Below are positions 63,945 to 64,000 of a stretch of 64,000 nucleotides of DNA, piece after piece. Origin of the DNA: Alcaligenaceae bacterium (GTDB taxonomy: Bacteria > Pseudomonadota > Gammaproteobacteria > Burkholderiales > Burkholderiaceae_B); NCBI GenBank assembly GCA_013416435.1, contig JACCEN010000010.1, positions 124,001-188,000 on the forward strand, written 5' to 3'. The notes under the pieces are model-generated. The model was not told the DNA's origin. It saw only the letters and a program-made list of their open reading frames with translations, and did not search any database. How positions within the stretch are numbered: the first letter of the stretch is position 1; each line of letters begins with the position of its first letter. A program made the translations under genes and the position numbers.

Positions 63945-64000
63945 GCTTCTCCCCCGGCGGACGCGGCGCGGCGGCGGCTGGCCAGTATGCCGTGCTTGGG
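63941..64000 (-). CDS. C-terminus of the first metal ABC permease (SitC/YfeC type), partial
   Basis: The last 19 residues before a TGA at 63941-63943 read PKHGILASRRRAASAGGEA. PKHG(I/L)LA is the conserved end of SitC/YfeC/MntB permeases, so this is the partner permease of the next gene; the rest is outside the window. The overlap with the downstream ATG shows translational coupling. The ATPase and binding protein are expected further to the right. Confidence 0.75.
   Translation of the reverse strand, partial: PKHGILASRRRAASAGGEA

Overview
The window is a high-GC stretch of a betaproteobacterial chromosome, most likely Alcaligenaceae (Bordetella/Achromobacter/Pusillimonas-like). The reasons are ArgH and Pcm sequences of Bordetella type, two Bug-type (TctC) solute-binding proteins, a DUF3079 protein, the DUF3348/DUF802/OmpA/DUF2894 operon typical of Burkholderiales, and a GDSL autotransporter. 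It looks like ordinary chromosome: I see no phage genes, transposases, CRISPR array, tRNA or rRNA. Genes are dense, with about 67 coding regions and only one gap above 300 bp.

Layout. 1-9.7 kb: partial ppiD, ugpQ, rlmJ, rluF, ubiC, the ybdG-like channel/glnB/yaeQ group, argH, rlmD and a His-rich Spy-like periplasmic protein. 9.7-16.8 kb: surE-pcm-nlpD-exonuclease (with rpoS absent from its common place), plsY, tsaD, a purine permease and a thioredoxin. 16.8-21.7 kb: a catabolic operon (acyl-CoA dehydrogenase, Bug protein, CoA transferase) with a divergent LysR regulator. 21.8-31.5 kb: yigZ, ybiT, ldcA, tadA, a HAD phosphatase, a Usp protein, nnrD, a yadGH-type ABC exporter and yajQ. 31.5-36.7 kb: acyl-CoA ligase, lrgAB, an EamA exporter with a divergent Lrp regulator, and a lipoprotein coupled to it. 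36.9-43.1 kb: aapJQM without the ATPase gene, an M20 peptidase and an Ada-like protein. 43.1-46.7 kb: a second Bug locus, with an N-acyl-D-amino-acid deacylase and a LysR regulator. 46.7-51.4 kb: a tightly coupled operon for a MotAB/ZorAB-like membrane motor of unknown function, facing a ParB-like gene. 51.4-57.6 kb: small stress genes, tpm, a BON protein, and otsA and otsB convergent. 57.7-64 kb: a putatively Fur-controlled esterase, a Tat-exported aldo-keto reductase, a GDSL autotransporter and a divalent-metal ABC permease pair.

Two things stand out. First, a 30-bp palindrome (left arm GGGGTCAGACCCC, 4-bp centre, right arm GGGGTCTGACCCC) occurs about 33 times in full and 6 times as a half, at 16 loci. 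Eleven of these loci lie between convergent genes. Several variants keep the palindrome by paired changes, and at least ten genes take their last codons or stop codon from a copy. Second, the DUF3348-DUF802-OmpA-DUF2894 operon has the build of a proton-driven stator (MotA/ZorA-like protein with a very long coiled-coil tail plus a MotB/ZorB-like OmpA protein). It shares a short promoter region, containing a 7-bp inverted repeat, with a ParB-like protein. This is my best candidate for an undescribed system.
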